Positions 34,932 to 45,800 of a DNA stretch of 64,000 bases are shown here, one piece after another. The notes below the pieces were generated by a model. That model worked only from the letters and a program-made list of their open reading frames with translations. It had not been told where the DNA came from and searched no databases. Position numbers and translations under genes: made by a program. Position 1 is the first letter of the stretch, and every line of letters starts with the position of its first letter. The DNA is from Siphonodentalium dalli (Eukaryota > Mollusca > Scaphopoda > Gadilida > Siphonodentaliidae): positions 42,793,835 through 42,857,834 of the forward strand of contig CP136066.1 in the NCBI GenBank assembly GCA_032622095.1. Reading direction: 5' to 3'.

Positions 34932-35264
34932 TCAGCGTAGAGTATAGGCAGCATCCTGGTGAGATATCATATCATGGTTCATCCATGACGGTTCGTATAG
35001 ATTGGTACGAAATTCCGGCTCACGTGGGTACGAAATTGCTGAAACCATTGGTTCTTCAGCGACTGTCCTATAACTATATGCCTGTGGTTCTTGAACGATA
35101 GTTCTCACATATCTAGGCTCTTCCACTACTTCCGTGACGTATTGGACGGGCTGAGGTTGTGGCACGACATATTCTACCGGCTGTCGCTCAGCGACGTACT
35201 GCACGGGCTCTGGGCGCTCCTCGGCAATGGTGGCCATTCTTGACGGTGGGCCAACATGCTGTAC
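34932..35264 (-). CDS. Gene 1 exon 3: cytoplasmic tail and stop
   Basis: The acceptor is AATTTACAG|GTACAGCATG. The frame starts VQHVGPPSRMATIAEERPEP and runs 110 residues to ...HQDAAYTLR and TGA. Repeated PVQYV/PVEYV units, VVEEPRYV and SYRTVAEEP give a Pro/Tyr/Val/Glu-rich tail of low complexity but with clear codon-level repetition. The first 12 bases are identical to the first 12 bases of the intron before it. Confidence 0.8.
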   Translation of the reverse strand, partial: VQHVGPPSRMATIAEERPEPVQYVAERQPVEYVVPQPQPVQYVTEVVEEPRYVRTIVQEPQAYSYRTVAEEPMVSAISYPREPEFRTNLYEPSWMNHDMISHQDAAYTLR

Positions 35265-38200
35265 CTGTAAATTGAAAATAAATACGTGAAAATATCAAAT
35301 AAGCAGCAACTCTATATTAAAATCAATAAATGAAGATGAACTGAAGTAACTCTATATAGCACATGTATTATAATTATAAGCCACATTCAAATTGTGAATC
35401 TGATTGGTAAACACTTTTAAATCTACGCTCCTAAATCACCAACTATAAACAAAATCAAGCCTCAAAAATTTAAAACTGTTGGCTGACTCCTTTGCATTTT
35501 TTTGCACGTATATTTGGTAACCAAGTTGTCGAAAAATAAAATAAATTATTTGCCAATCGGTTTCAAACAAGTATACCATAAAAATTGTAAACTCAGACGG
35601 TCACATGTAAATGGAGAGAGCGAAGAACTAAAGAACAGAATGACATTTTGTAAACGGTATTATATAATTATTTCTCCAATAAAAACATAAAAAAGCAAAA
35701 ACAAAAACATGCTGTTTGTGAACCATCAGTCGATGCTTCTTTTTATCCGGGCAAACCGAAAAAAAATTGTAAGATAATAACTACATATATCGTCCAATCA
35801 GCCAGACTCCAGAGCAATATAGAATAAGGTGGTACAAGAACGACTTAATTCAATCGACGAATTTCTGAAAATTAAAAAAGCCTTTTGCACCTGCCTATTG
35901 TTATGACCTCCCTAAGATCTATATTTGATCTATCTGTGGCGCAAATAAATTTAGCAAAATTATGTCAACGTCGAGATCAAGACAACGTTACCAGCAACTG
36001 ATAAATTACAGTAACTATTCTTAGACAACATCATATATATTGCCGCTAGCGGTACGAAAGTAGGCCAGAAACCCACACGTACGATGCATATGTCAGGAAC
36101 GTGTGCGCCAGTCAAATGTATGCATAAATGTAAGTTTGTTTGGTCACCCTTCCCCTACACGGCCCATAGATAAATGTTTCAATGCACATTTGTATGTAAA
36201 ATGACCGCATATATATGTATGTATTTGGGTAATAAACATTATATATATATATATATATCATTGTTTCTACAATAAAAACATAAAAAACATGCTGTACCTC
36301 TGTCGACGGTTTCACTTTGCGAACCATGAGACGATGCTTCTTTTTGGAGCGAGATGCGGGAGCAATGGGCGCGATTGGATTCCCATCCTCGTCAACATCG
36401 ATATTTCCAGTATCTTCGTCAATATATTCATCATCGTTTTTGGCATATTCGTCCCGGTTCGTTCTGTTCCGGTATTTGCATTGACGATACCAGAAACACA
36501 CAGAGAACCCGAGGAAGATCCCCAAGACTGCCCCATACGCCGCTGCTAAACCGATTTTCAATCCGATGTTATCCGAAATGGATCTGTAATTTGCAGAAAC
36601 GGCTGAAAATAGAGAGTAAAATCACGATTCAGGGGTTATCATTAGTATCATCAGGTGTAGTCCAAGTCTTCTCGTACTAAAATCAGCTAAGATATTGCGA
36701 TGGTGAGATGCTGTTTTTACAGCATCTCGCCATCCCAACATCTTAGCTGATTTTAGTACGAGAAGACTTGGACTACATCAGGGGCAGTATAGAGGCCACT
36801 GTTAAAAGTAGCCCAGCCACCCCCCCCCAATTTCTATTCTAAATGTTCCCAATTCATAAAGATGATTTGTATGAGAATTCCAAATATTAACTTAAATGTT
36901 TGTCAACTAGAAGTGGCCAGTTGATGAATTAGTACAAACACTAGTCTACTCAACTATATTTCATTCCTCACTGACAGCTAGAATTATGACAATGCATTGA
37001 TTTAAACCTTTCACATTTTTATTGAAAATTTTACTTCATACTATTGTTGTGTGTCATTTATTCTCAATGGTATAGACCCATTTCCCTTTCTTAATCAGGG
37101 TATGATAATCACTTCCATACAATTCACAGTGCAAATTGTGATAGCTTTCGCTTGAATAATATCTATGAAACATGTGAATTCATTGCTTCATCATGAGGGA
37201 GGCATAACTAGATTCTTAGTTTACGAAGGACATGAGCTCATGTGGCCAATGCTGCCTCGTCTCCATTATCCGATGGTTTTTCAGGAATAGGATGCTTTTT
37301 TAAGAGGGCTTTTTCGCAACAACAAAAATCAGATATAGAACCATGCGACTACGTCAACATTTGAGGTACTACGTCATCAATATATGCGCACGTTTTAATT
37401 ATAACGGTGATGTCATAAGATTCATAACGGGTAGAATATCAATTCCTTTGATTTGTGTAATAACACATCATGTATATAAATGCAGAGGCTCAGGTAATTA
37501 GTTTTGTTGCATCAAGTTGATGCCGACAATTCATTGGCACAGGATTTTCGCAAATTTTCAGGAGGCTCCAGTCATGTATAGGACATAGGTGTTCAGAAAA
37601 GACACAAACTTAACTATAAAAGTAAATCAGTGGCATAAAATGGTTTTAACCATAGCTTCTAGGATGAATTGAGATATCTGCGAGGGTGACAGCATTACCG
37701 TGCAGCCCCACCATAATTGATTGATTGATTGATAAATTGCACAAAACGTATTTGACATAAAGAAAAACTGATATCTGAAGTATTTGGTCACAGACCGGAT
37801 CTAAATCAACATAATTATATACACTATGTACACACATTCGTCCATTATTTTTCATTCCATATACGTAGACATATGCGTGATTATATATAGCCAGTAATCA
37901 GTAATGCCCGATGTTTGCTCATAACAATTGATATAAAGAAAAACTAATATCTGAAGTATTTGGTCACAAACTAGACCAAGTCTTCTCGGTCCACAACAGC
38001 TTGGATATCGGCTGGGTGATGTTGTTTTGGACCGAGTCCCGCGCCGTTGCTCTTCTATAACGGACTTTTATTCAAAAGAGTACTACATATGTATACACGT
38101 GGAGCACGGGCATCCACGTAAGCCCCTGAATGTGATTAATAATCTGACATGTCCCGATTAATCTGTCTTCAAAATGATATTTCGTTTACCGTGATAGAAA

Positions 38201-41200
38201 AAGGTATAGTGCAGATATGGTCGTTTAATGTATTGTTTACATGCATTTTCTGATTGCTCGACAAATCAAAATTATCTTGAAACAATTTAAGGCTTTGTTT
38301 TCTTATAAATCTCGTTGATTTGACATTTAACGGACCTCTGATATATGCATGTTTTATATCATCATGCTTGGGAAAAGCTACTCTCTATGTTCATATACAC
38401 AAAGGTTCAATTTGACCTAATCCGATGACAAACAAGCAAGATAACTCCTGACCACGGTAAAGTCCGTTATAGAAGAGTAAAGGGGTGGGACTCGGTCCAA
38501 AACAGCATCAAACCAACCGATATCCAAACTCACAGACCGGATTGGGCGAGAAAACTCGGTCTACTCACAGACCGGATTTAAAATCAACATAGAACGGGGA
38601 TTCATTATAAGACAGATAGGTTATTGTAGTCCAGCAAGGGCTGCAACTCATGCAAGTTCCGTCGACCGACATATTCGAACTTAACATGATCTTTCTTGTG
38701 ATTAAACCTTTACCCAACAGAAGGGCCATGTGCCAATGCATTCTCTTATATATGCGAGTCGACCATAGGTCGCCTCGCATATATAAGAGAATGCATTGGC
38801 TTAACACATTAAAAATTATAAAATTGTTAAAGAATGTAAGAAAAAATGGTAAAAAGTGTTAAAAAAAGATTTTTTTTAGGCCAATGCATTCTCTTATATA
38901 TGCGAGGCGACCTATGGTCGACTCGCATATATAAGAGAATGCATTGGCACAGGGCATAACTGTAACTATCACAATGTGGTCAATTAGCCGGTTCCAATGA
39001 TATCCATATTTGTATGGTTCTATTGAGACAGACCGAAGATATTTTAGGCTGTTGAAGCTTTATTTGGCCGGTTTTGGCCGGTTTGTTGGGTAAAGGGTTA
39101 AACCAAATACCAAGTCGATCGAAAAACTAATATTATAGTTATCAACCGGGAAAAAAACGGACAGACCACTGGACGTACGGACAAACTGTTTACATAATTC
39201 GACCCAACGTTGGCCAATTTTGTTGGAATTGTGTACCTCATACTATTGTTGATTGACAACATTTTGCATAAATCCAGCCAAAAAAGCAACCAAATCGCTC
39301 ACAAAGTCACTGAAATCGTGAAATTTCGAGTTGGGACCTTCACCCATGCACAGTGAAGTACATTATTAAGAAACATATAATAACAAAGAAATATGTTTCC
39401 TGTGTTATTTTTTCGATTTTATAAGGTTAAAAACGTTCCCAGGTTTTGTACTGGTGGAATATGATCTCTACGGGTGTTAGCCAGAGTAGAGATTCATGGC
39501 ACGATCTCACGTAAGCTATGAACGGAGTAGTATGTTGATGGATAAGAGTAATGTAAATAGAATACAAATTGCGAAATTGAGTACAATTTTGATCGGTTGT
39601 TGGAGCTGAAACGAGCTATATTTCAGTTTGAATACCAACATAAGAACGTAATTTCTTCATCGATATTCAACGCGTAGCAAAAAATTTGTATCCTGTTAGT
39701 GATTTAAGCATGCCCATTTGGGCCATTTTAAGTTGGGCTATAATTCTATCTTAATGGATTTGTTAGATGTGAACACACGTTTTGGGTTGAATGGTGTATC
39801 AGGAAATAAAGTTTGATATATGTTGGTGGAGGCCGAACTAAGCTGTGGTACAGAATAAAATGGTCAGGGCCATAACTTCGAAAGTTTATCGACGAATGAA
39901 TCTTTTTAGTCAACATATCGCGCAAATAGGCTCATAAATCAACGTATACTAATCATATATGTTCATAGTAAACCTATACTAATCATATAGGTTCATAATA
40001 AACCTATACTAATCATATAGGTTCATAATCGACCTATACTAATAATATAGGTGCATAATCGACCTATACTAATCATATAGGTTCATAATCGACCTATACT
40101 AATCATATAGGTTCATAATCGACCTATACTAATCATATAGGTTCATAATCAACCTATACTAATCATATAGGTTCATAATCGACCTATACTAATCATATAT
40201 GTTCATATAGTCGACGTATACTAATCATATATGTGCATAATCGACCTATACTAATAATATAGGTTCATAATCGACCTATACTAATCATATAGGTTCATAA
40301 TCAACCTATACTAATCATATAGGTTCATAATCGACCTATACTAATCATATAGGTTCATATAGTCGACGTATACTAATCATATAGGTGCATAATCGACATA
40401 TACTAATAATATAGGTTCATAATCGACCTATACTAATCATATAGGTTCATAATCAACCTATACTAATCATATAGGTTCATAATCGAGCTATACTAATCAT
40501 ATAGGTTCATATAGTCGACCTATACTAATCATATATGTGCATAATCGACCTATACTAATACTATAGGTTCATAATCGACCTATACTAATCATATAGGTTC
40601 ATAATCGACATATACTAATCATATAGGTTCATAATCGACCTATACTAATCATATAGGTTCATAATCAACCTATAATAATCATATATGTTCATAATCGACC
40701 TATACTAATAATATAGGTTCATATAGTCGACGTATACTAATCATATAGGTGCATAATCGACCTATACTAATCATATATGTTCATATAGTCGACCTATACT
40801 AATTATATAGGTTGATAGTCCGGAGACTGGGGTAAGTGGTGATATAGTGTCACATGGCTGCTGTTGCTGAATCTGCTGGTACGAATCCTGACCGGCTTTG
40901 TCAGAAGATAAGACATAAGGTGCTTACATATATGTGACCCGCCATATCAAATCCAGTCGTAAGTCGGGATTATTTTTACCCTGTGCCAATGCATTCTCGG
41001 GGAATAGGTCGCCTCGCATATATAAGAGAATGCATTAGCCTAACAATTTTTTATCATTTTTTTTAAATAAATGTTTCTTACAATTTTTAGGACATAAAAT
41101 AAAAAAACATCCATTACCCTGCAGGGAGCCCCACACATATATAGAAGTGTCGTCTGCTCATGTTTGTCTGGGGCTCTGTATGGGAGAAATTATAAAATTG

Positions 41201-42078
41201 TTAAAGAATACAAGAAAAAATTATTACTAATCATATAGGTTCATAATCAACCAATACTAATCATATAGGTTCATAATCAACCAATACTAATCATATAGGT
41301 TCATAATCAACCAATACTAATCATATAGGTTCATAATCGACCAATACTAATCATATAGGTTCATAATCAACCAATACTAATCATATAGGTTCATAATCCA
41401 CCTATACTAATCATATAGGTTCATATAGTCGACCTATACTAATCATATAGGTTCATAATCGACCATTACTAATCACATAGTAGCATATTGGATTATATGA
41501 TTCTGAAATTTCCGAGAGAATGTGATTTGGGGGGCTAACCCCGTGATGGTCGAATAGACCGAGAGGTCTATTCCTTCACCCCTCTGAAATAAGCCGAATG
41601 TGGACCTATATACGTTAACCGTTTAATGGCGTGGGCTACAGTAAAAACACATTTTAAAGATATTACATGTGGTAAGTCGTGATTTGGTTTATTCGTGTTA
41701 TTGTCCGCCCATAATGAACTTATAGCAAGTTATTATGAGTCGATAATGGCACTAAAACACTCTCATTTTCCGTTCATTATGAACTCAAAAGGAAGCGATT
41801 CTTTACGCCGATTATGAACCTAAAACAAGTACTATTATAAGCCGATAACGTACTTATTTTCTGGAGAACAGGCTGTTATATTGCTCAGTGGATGTTTACA
41901 TCTATACATAGATACACAAAGGCCTATAACCGAAGTAAAAATATTTTTTTCCAAAATATTTGAGGTTTCTAGCTATTACATAACACTCACCTGCATGTAC
42001 ATAGCCGGTAAAGGACGAAATCACAACGAAAAGTAGAAACACGACTGAATTTCCATCCATCTTGCGGAATTTCGCCAT
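34932..42078 (-). CDS. Gene 1: small type I single-pass membrane protein (three exons)
   Basis: Joining 42078-41991, 36602-36298 and 35264-34932 gives 726 nt, 241 codons plus TGA. The intron phases agree (phase 1, then phase 0). Predicted parts: a signal peptide at residues 1-29, a very short ectodomain (about 30-45), a membrane span (about 46-67, IGLAAAYGAVLGIFLGFSVC), and an acidic stretch (80-103). A basic stretch follows (114-127, RSKKKHRLMVRKVK). The tail has three PVxYV-like repeats (PVQYV, PVEYV, PVQYV) and many Tyr and Pro residues. I recognise no named family. The tail suggests a scaffold or adaptor-binding role, which is inference. Extra phase-compatible exons inside the 5.4 kb first intron cannot be excluded. 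Confidence 0.72.
35660..35750 (-). pseudogene. Decayed duplicate of the exon 2/intron 2 boundary
   Basis: Inside intron 2, AATAAAAACATAAAAAA, AACATGCTGT and then GTGAACCATCAGTCGATGCT, TCTTTTT closely match 36265-36345, the end of exon 2 plus the start of its intron. The segment that holds the splice donor (ACCTCTGTCGACGG...) is deleted in the duplicate. It is a partial tandem duplication that no longer carries a usable splice site. Confidence 0.65.
36298..36602 (-). CDS. Gene 1 exon 2: membrane span and charged stalk
   Basis: The acceptor is CTATTTTCAG|CC and the donor GACAGAG|GTACAG. The two leading bases complete an Ala codon with the G from exon 1, and the remaining 303 nt are open and end in phase 0. 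The exon carries residues 30-131, including the single membrane span. If the following intron were retained, the frame would run on to a stop near 36112. A hairpin element lies only 54 bp upstream of the acceptor. Confidence 0.8.
36656..36777. mobile_element. Near-perfect 122-bp hairpin with 5-bp target duplication
   Basis: TGTAGTCCAAGTCTTCTCGT, ACTAAAATCAGCTAAGAT and GATGGTGAGATGCTGT pair with their complements around a loop of a few bases. TCAGG flanks both sides (36651-36655 and 36778-36782). It sits in intron 1 of gene 1, just upstream of the exon 2 acceptor. The outer bases AAGTCTTCTCG also occur at the start of the element near 37979. Confidence 0.8.
37752..37974. repeat. 47-bp direct duplication
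   Basis: ACATAAAGAAAAACTGATATC and TGAAGTATTTGGTCACA at about 37752-37797 recur at about 37928-37974 with one or two changes. A (TGAT)n stretch lies just before the first copy (about 37717-37732). Confidence 0.6.
37978..38560. mobile_element. Inverted-repeat MITE with GGACCGAGTCCC arms
   Basis: Left arm TGTTGTTTTGGACCGAGTCC, CTCTTCTATAACGGACTTT (about 38020-38070) is repeated inverted at about 38460-38510. The ~380-bp centre is non-coding AT-rich DNA. Beyond the right arm are two partial repeats of ACTCACAGACCGGATT. It lies in gene 1 intron 1. Confidence 0.7.
38706..39097. mobile_element. piggyBac-like MITE with paired hairpins, copy E
   Basis: TTAA at 38702-38705 and 39098-39101. The left end has one change (ACCTTTACCC). 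Hairpins are at 38732-38800 and 38880-38948. The long asymmetric arm is on the right, as in copies B and D. It lies inside gene 1 intron 1. Confidence 0.88.
39290..39500 (-). mobile_element. Fragment of the ATTCCACCAGTACAAAA family
   Basis: Contains CACAAAGTCACTGAAATCG, GAGTTGGGACCTTCAC and, at its right, TTTTGTACTGGTGGAATATG then ATCTCTACGGG. These blocks match the complete element at 53815-54242. Confidence 0.6.
39929..40815. repeat. 30-bp satellite, left block (~29 copies)
   Basis: The unit contains GTTCATAATCGACCTATACT and AATCATATAG. Every unit carries ACCTATA-CTAATCA-TATAGGT, a 7-bp-stem hairpin. A 32-bp variant with TTCATATAGTCGAC recurs at about 40201, 40356, 40506, 40721 and 40785, often about 150 bp apart, giving a loose higher-order period. 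It lies in gene 1 intron 1. Confidence 0.95.
40934..41224. mobile_element. GTGACCCGCC MITE, copy 3, truncated inside a satellite
   Basis: Starts GTGACCCGCCATATCAAATC. It keeps the left hairpin with an internal deletion (40985-41039, where TCTCGGGGAATAGGTCGC replaces the upper stem) and the spacer. It ends in the AT-rich linker at AAAAAATTATT, where the 30-bp satellite resumes. The right hairpin and end are gone. Confidence 0.8.
41222..41490. repeat. 30-bp satellite, right block (~9 copies)
   Basis: The same unit as at 39929-40815, but most copies read CAACCAATACTAATC rather than CGACCTATACTAATC. The two blocks are separated by ~120 bp of unique DNA and a truncated MITE. Confidence 0.9.
41991..42078 (-). 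CDS. Gene 1 exon 1: signal peptide
   Basis: Encodes MAKFRKMDGNSVVFLLFVV followed by ISSFTGYVHA, a basic N-region, hydrophobic core and small residue before cleavage. The donor reads CATGCAG|GTGAGT (GT at 41990-41989), leaving one base, phase 1. A second in-frame ATG six codons later (MDGNS) would also give a signal peptide. Upstream of the ATG on the minus strand is CCATCTTGCCT; no TATA box was convincing. Confidence 0.75.
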
Positions 42079-43096
42079 AGGCAAGATGGTATATATTGTA
42101 TATTATGGATCTAAGTTTTTGGCCATTATATTGACAGTGAATGGGATTCATCCCTGCCTTTGTGTTTACACACCGAGCAGTGGGTGTGACGATAATCACA
42201 TTCTATACATTTCATTGAGAACCTATTCATATACACAAATATAACCGTTTATTAACTGTCATGTGTATTCCCCTGTAACGGGAGCACTCAAAGTACTGCA
42301 TTTATTTTTCTCGACCTGATACATTGTATATATGTGATCTTAAATTATTTAAAATTAAGTATCATTGTACAAGCTAACGCTGCTTGCGCTTGGATTTGTC
42401 ATAACATTACATAACCGTACTATATAGACATAATTCGCATAACGAACTACTGAACATATACGAATTACGAATAGCTAATTTACGACTACCAGTATAGTAG
42501 TAAATTTTTCGCCGAATTGACGACTATATGAGTCTGTTTGTGATAAAATAGTGGCGTTCAAACTTCTTGCCACTCGCAGTGAGTTGATATGAGTACGTTT
42601 GCTGTGATTAATTTGTACTTAGTTGTGTAACGTACCCGTACTTCTTAACTCAATTGAATTGTTTTTTGAAAGTTTAAAATTTGTATATTCAATAAATGTA
42701 TTGATATCCATTTTTATCATGTGAGATCCTCTATATATGCAATAAAACTATTTGACCTTGACTTCTCGAAATCGTAATCGTAACTACGGATATGACACAA
42801 CGATAACTGATAGAAAGTACACAAATTCTAGTGACATAGTACCCTATTCGTAATTCTTATCTGTGGTATAGTTTATTAATCGAAATGTGTACGTATTTCA
42901 GTGAAATATATATATATATAGTTGGGTTGAAATAAATGATAACACCTTTATACATATATATAGTGTTGATATCTTTAGCCGTATGGGTCTGGTCTAATAG
43001 AAAGTTCTTATTGACAATTAAAGACCCATCAAATCTTTAATGTCGTACTATAGCTTTCGGCTATACAGACTTCGTCGGGTACACGAATGAACAATC
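42079..43096. other. 5' flank of gene 1, no further exon seen
   Basis: This is upstream of gene 1 on its strand. No clear promoter element was identified. The sequence is AT-rich, with a short (TA)n tract at about 42908-42920. Confidence 0.35.
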
Positions 43097-43302
43097 ATTT
43101 GAAAATACACATTGATATACAGACAAACTTGTTTATCGCGTAACTAGGACGTTAACGAACGTTACCTGACACAATTTGGCGCCAAATGAAAAATGGCGGG
43201 AAAACTTACAGGTTTGGCGCCAAATTTTGTCAGGTAACGTTCGTTAACGTCATAGTTACGCGATAAACAAGTTTGTCTGTATATCAATGTGTATTTTCAA
43301 AT
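43097..43302. mobile_element. 206-bp near-perfect hairpin with TTTGGCGCC inner ends
   Basis: Arms of about 90 bp (ATTTGAAAATACACATTGAT, ACAGACAAACTTGTTTATCG, TTAACGAACGTTACCTGAC, TTTGGCGCCAAA) surround a loop of about 25 bp with AAATGGCGGGAAAA. Only a few mismatches are visible, such as CTAGG against ATAG. Symmetry this strong implies a recent foldback element. TTTGGCGC and GGCGGGAA resemble E2F sites, which may be chance. Confidence 0.85.
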
Positions 43303-44999
43303 AAGAGCATGCGCTGGCACATGATCTGTAATGCTGCACCAGTGCAGCTCCCGTCATGAACCTTGTGAGCCAATGCTTTATCTAATGCTGCACCAGCGCA
43401 GGGTTGAATTTTCCAACCAATATTCGATGAAAACGTATTAGTTTTAAAGAAACAGAGTCGGCAAATGTCATCCTTTCAGTCAAATATAAGACCGAATTGG
43501 CCCCGTAGTTGAGGGGGGATGGCGTCTGCAAACAAATTCCGTACACATCAGGCCTGAAAATAAAAATGCCATCCAACCAGGGATCCACCACCCCCTTCGC
43601 GCAAAAGAATAAAATTTCTCCGACAAACTTGGGACCCCCCTCCTTTTTCCAGGATTTTTACACTTATAAATGTTTTTTTTAATAGCATATTGACAATTGA
43701 AACTTTTTAGTCATCGCGCTTAATGCTGACTAATGTATATCTCTCAGTGATAGAGTATTTGATGCAGATACAATTATTTCTCTGTTAACCGTGTAACTTG
43801 ACTAAGATTTTATTTTGCTAATTGGCAAATAAAATTTCAAAGGTCTGACTCACTTCAATTGTACACCTTTGATGATCTTGAGCGCTGGCAACAAATATTC
43901 TCGTAAAATATGTGTTGCCTGCGAATGTTATTGTTCTATCATATTTTGTACACATGCATTTATTTGACCACCCCTATTTTGATGGTCAAATGGGTGGATA
44001 TTTAGAGAGTGTATTCTTCCCTGCTCTATATGGTGCTATTGAAAACTTCTTGATTATATCTGGCTTCAGATCACTAATGGCATTAGAGGTTGAGCAATGA
44101 GCATGTATCACATGCATCAATCTGCATAAATGGGGTCTCTATGGCGTGGATCACATCTAGTTATCTCAGGACAACAGTTCATTATATATTAACAAGGGTA
44201 AGTTTTATATCATAATAATATTTTTTTTGCTATATATATCTCCAGTTAATTATAAATTATTCCCTCAATCCTTATTGACCATGATGTTATATTTGGACTT
44301 GAGACATCGGTTTAATCTAAGGCTAATTAAAAGCACCAAATGGGGGTGGGTCGGTTGGAAATTTAAACTTGGAAACAATAATGGGTGTTCAATGTTAGTC
44401 TATTCATTATATGATAAAGAGCGTGTTTTCACTTCTGCACAAAACATCGAAGCACGCGAAAAGTCGCTCATATACTTTGGTAAGAGGTTTTTTTAAAGTA
44501 TATATATATATATTAAGTTGTTTATCTAATGATTGGCCTTGCGTATAAGTCAGCTACGTGCTAGAAGCCACTTCGGGAATTTGACACTTGGCAACTTTAT
44601 CAATGAGATTCGCAGATGAAAACTGGCAAAAAAATATGTTAATATGACTGCTATTTGATAGAATTGGTATAGCCTACTTCTGATTCAGAAAAGCTTGGTG
44701 AAAGATTACCAGTCAATTTGACACACATACGACTACCAGTTCCAAAGCGCCCTTTATGCTGCGTTGAAAGTTCTCAAGTATCCGTGACGAACTTCACCGA
44801 TTTATCCATAACTGTTCCCTTCGGATGCATATCGCAAACTCGATAATACGTCACGTATGACTGGTACCCTACCCAGTTACGCGCGCTGCTTGGTAAGATA
44901 TCTGTCGGTTTACGCCCAATGTACTTTTACATAAATTTAAATGAACTTGTTCAACCATCACTGCGGATTTGTTAAATGTCATGCCCGCATTTTACTTCC
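43303..44999. other. No gene seen
   Basis: About 43310-43400 has diverged hairpin-family words (TAATGCTGCACCAG, GAGCCAATGCTTTA). Two plus-strand frames (43912-44100 and 44227-44496) have no recognisable domain or splice signals and are left unannotated. Confidence 0.35.
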
Positions 45000-45415
45000 A
45001 TTCAACATGATAGGCTTTATTAATTTGTAGAATAGTTTAAATATTGTTATAAATAGTTGCATTTTCGATCAACGATAAAAAATTATATAACATTTCCCAA
45101 AACGTGTTATTTATCAACATGTTTTTCAACGAAATATGGCCGTATTATCATTTAAGTATCACGAAATTTGGACGTATTACCACTTGATTTTCGAGTTATC
45201 GATCTTCATCCGCAATTTTGTCCGAGACCATCGATTTGACGGCTCTTTTCTGGGCCTTAAATAATTAAATATTTCGAGAAATAACAAAGTTCAAAAATCG
45301 ATATTTGATCACTCTGAGCTTTGATGGGTGGGTTCCTCGACTCGAATCAAAAATTGTTTACCCCATGAAGCCAAAGAAATAGTAATTTCGGAGCATTGAT
45401 TTGGATTATGCATCT
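45000..45415 (-). mobile_element. CTTTAAA-ended element carrying one satellite-like unit
   Basis: In reverse it starts near GGTTTAAAGATGCATAATCC, continues with GGCTTCATGGGGTAAACAA and reaches AAATCAAGTGGTAATACG, TCCAAATTTCGTGATAC and GATAATACGGCCATATTTCG. The same end sequence appears at about 9530-9612, and the same inner unit is the building block of the array at 16870-17195. This looks like the pre-expansion form of that array. Confidence 0.55.
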
Positions 45416-45800
45416 TTAAACCATCAAATCAGTAAAGTCATATCAATGACGTCTCACTGCCAGTAAGTTGTGTCCCCAGATACTTATTTTCCTTTGTTTC
45501 ACACAACCCTCGAAATCATGTACGGCTGGCTACCCGAGGTCTCGTCACCATGAATGTACATCATGCAGTGTTGGGTGCATCAAAGGGTTATTGCTAATAT
45601 GAATATGGAGTGAAGGTTGGACAACTGAATCGTTTTATTTCCATGTCAATCACCACTCGGGTTAATATAGGCTTGTTAATCGGTTTCCGCTTCACGAACC
45701 CTTTTCAAGTTTACGCATTTATTGAATGAACTTACATCTAATTGCACCAAGCATGCAAATGATCGAAGCGCGTCAACGTTTCATACATACCCGTCACGCC

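Noticed and set aside
43180..43230. E2F binding sites in the hairpin centre
   Set aside because: TTTGGCGCC is part of the palindrome; there is no gene nearby to regulate, so the match may be chance.
43912..44496. Two plus-strand frames of 62 and 89 codons
   Set aside because: No recognisable motif and no consistent splice signals joining them.
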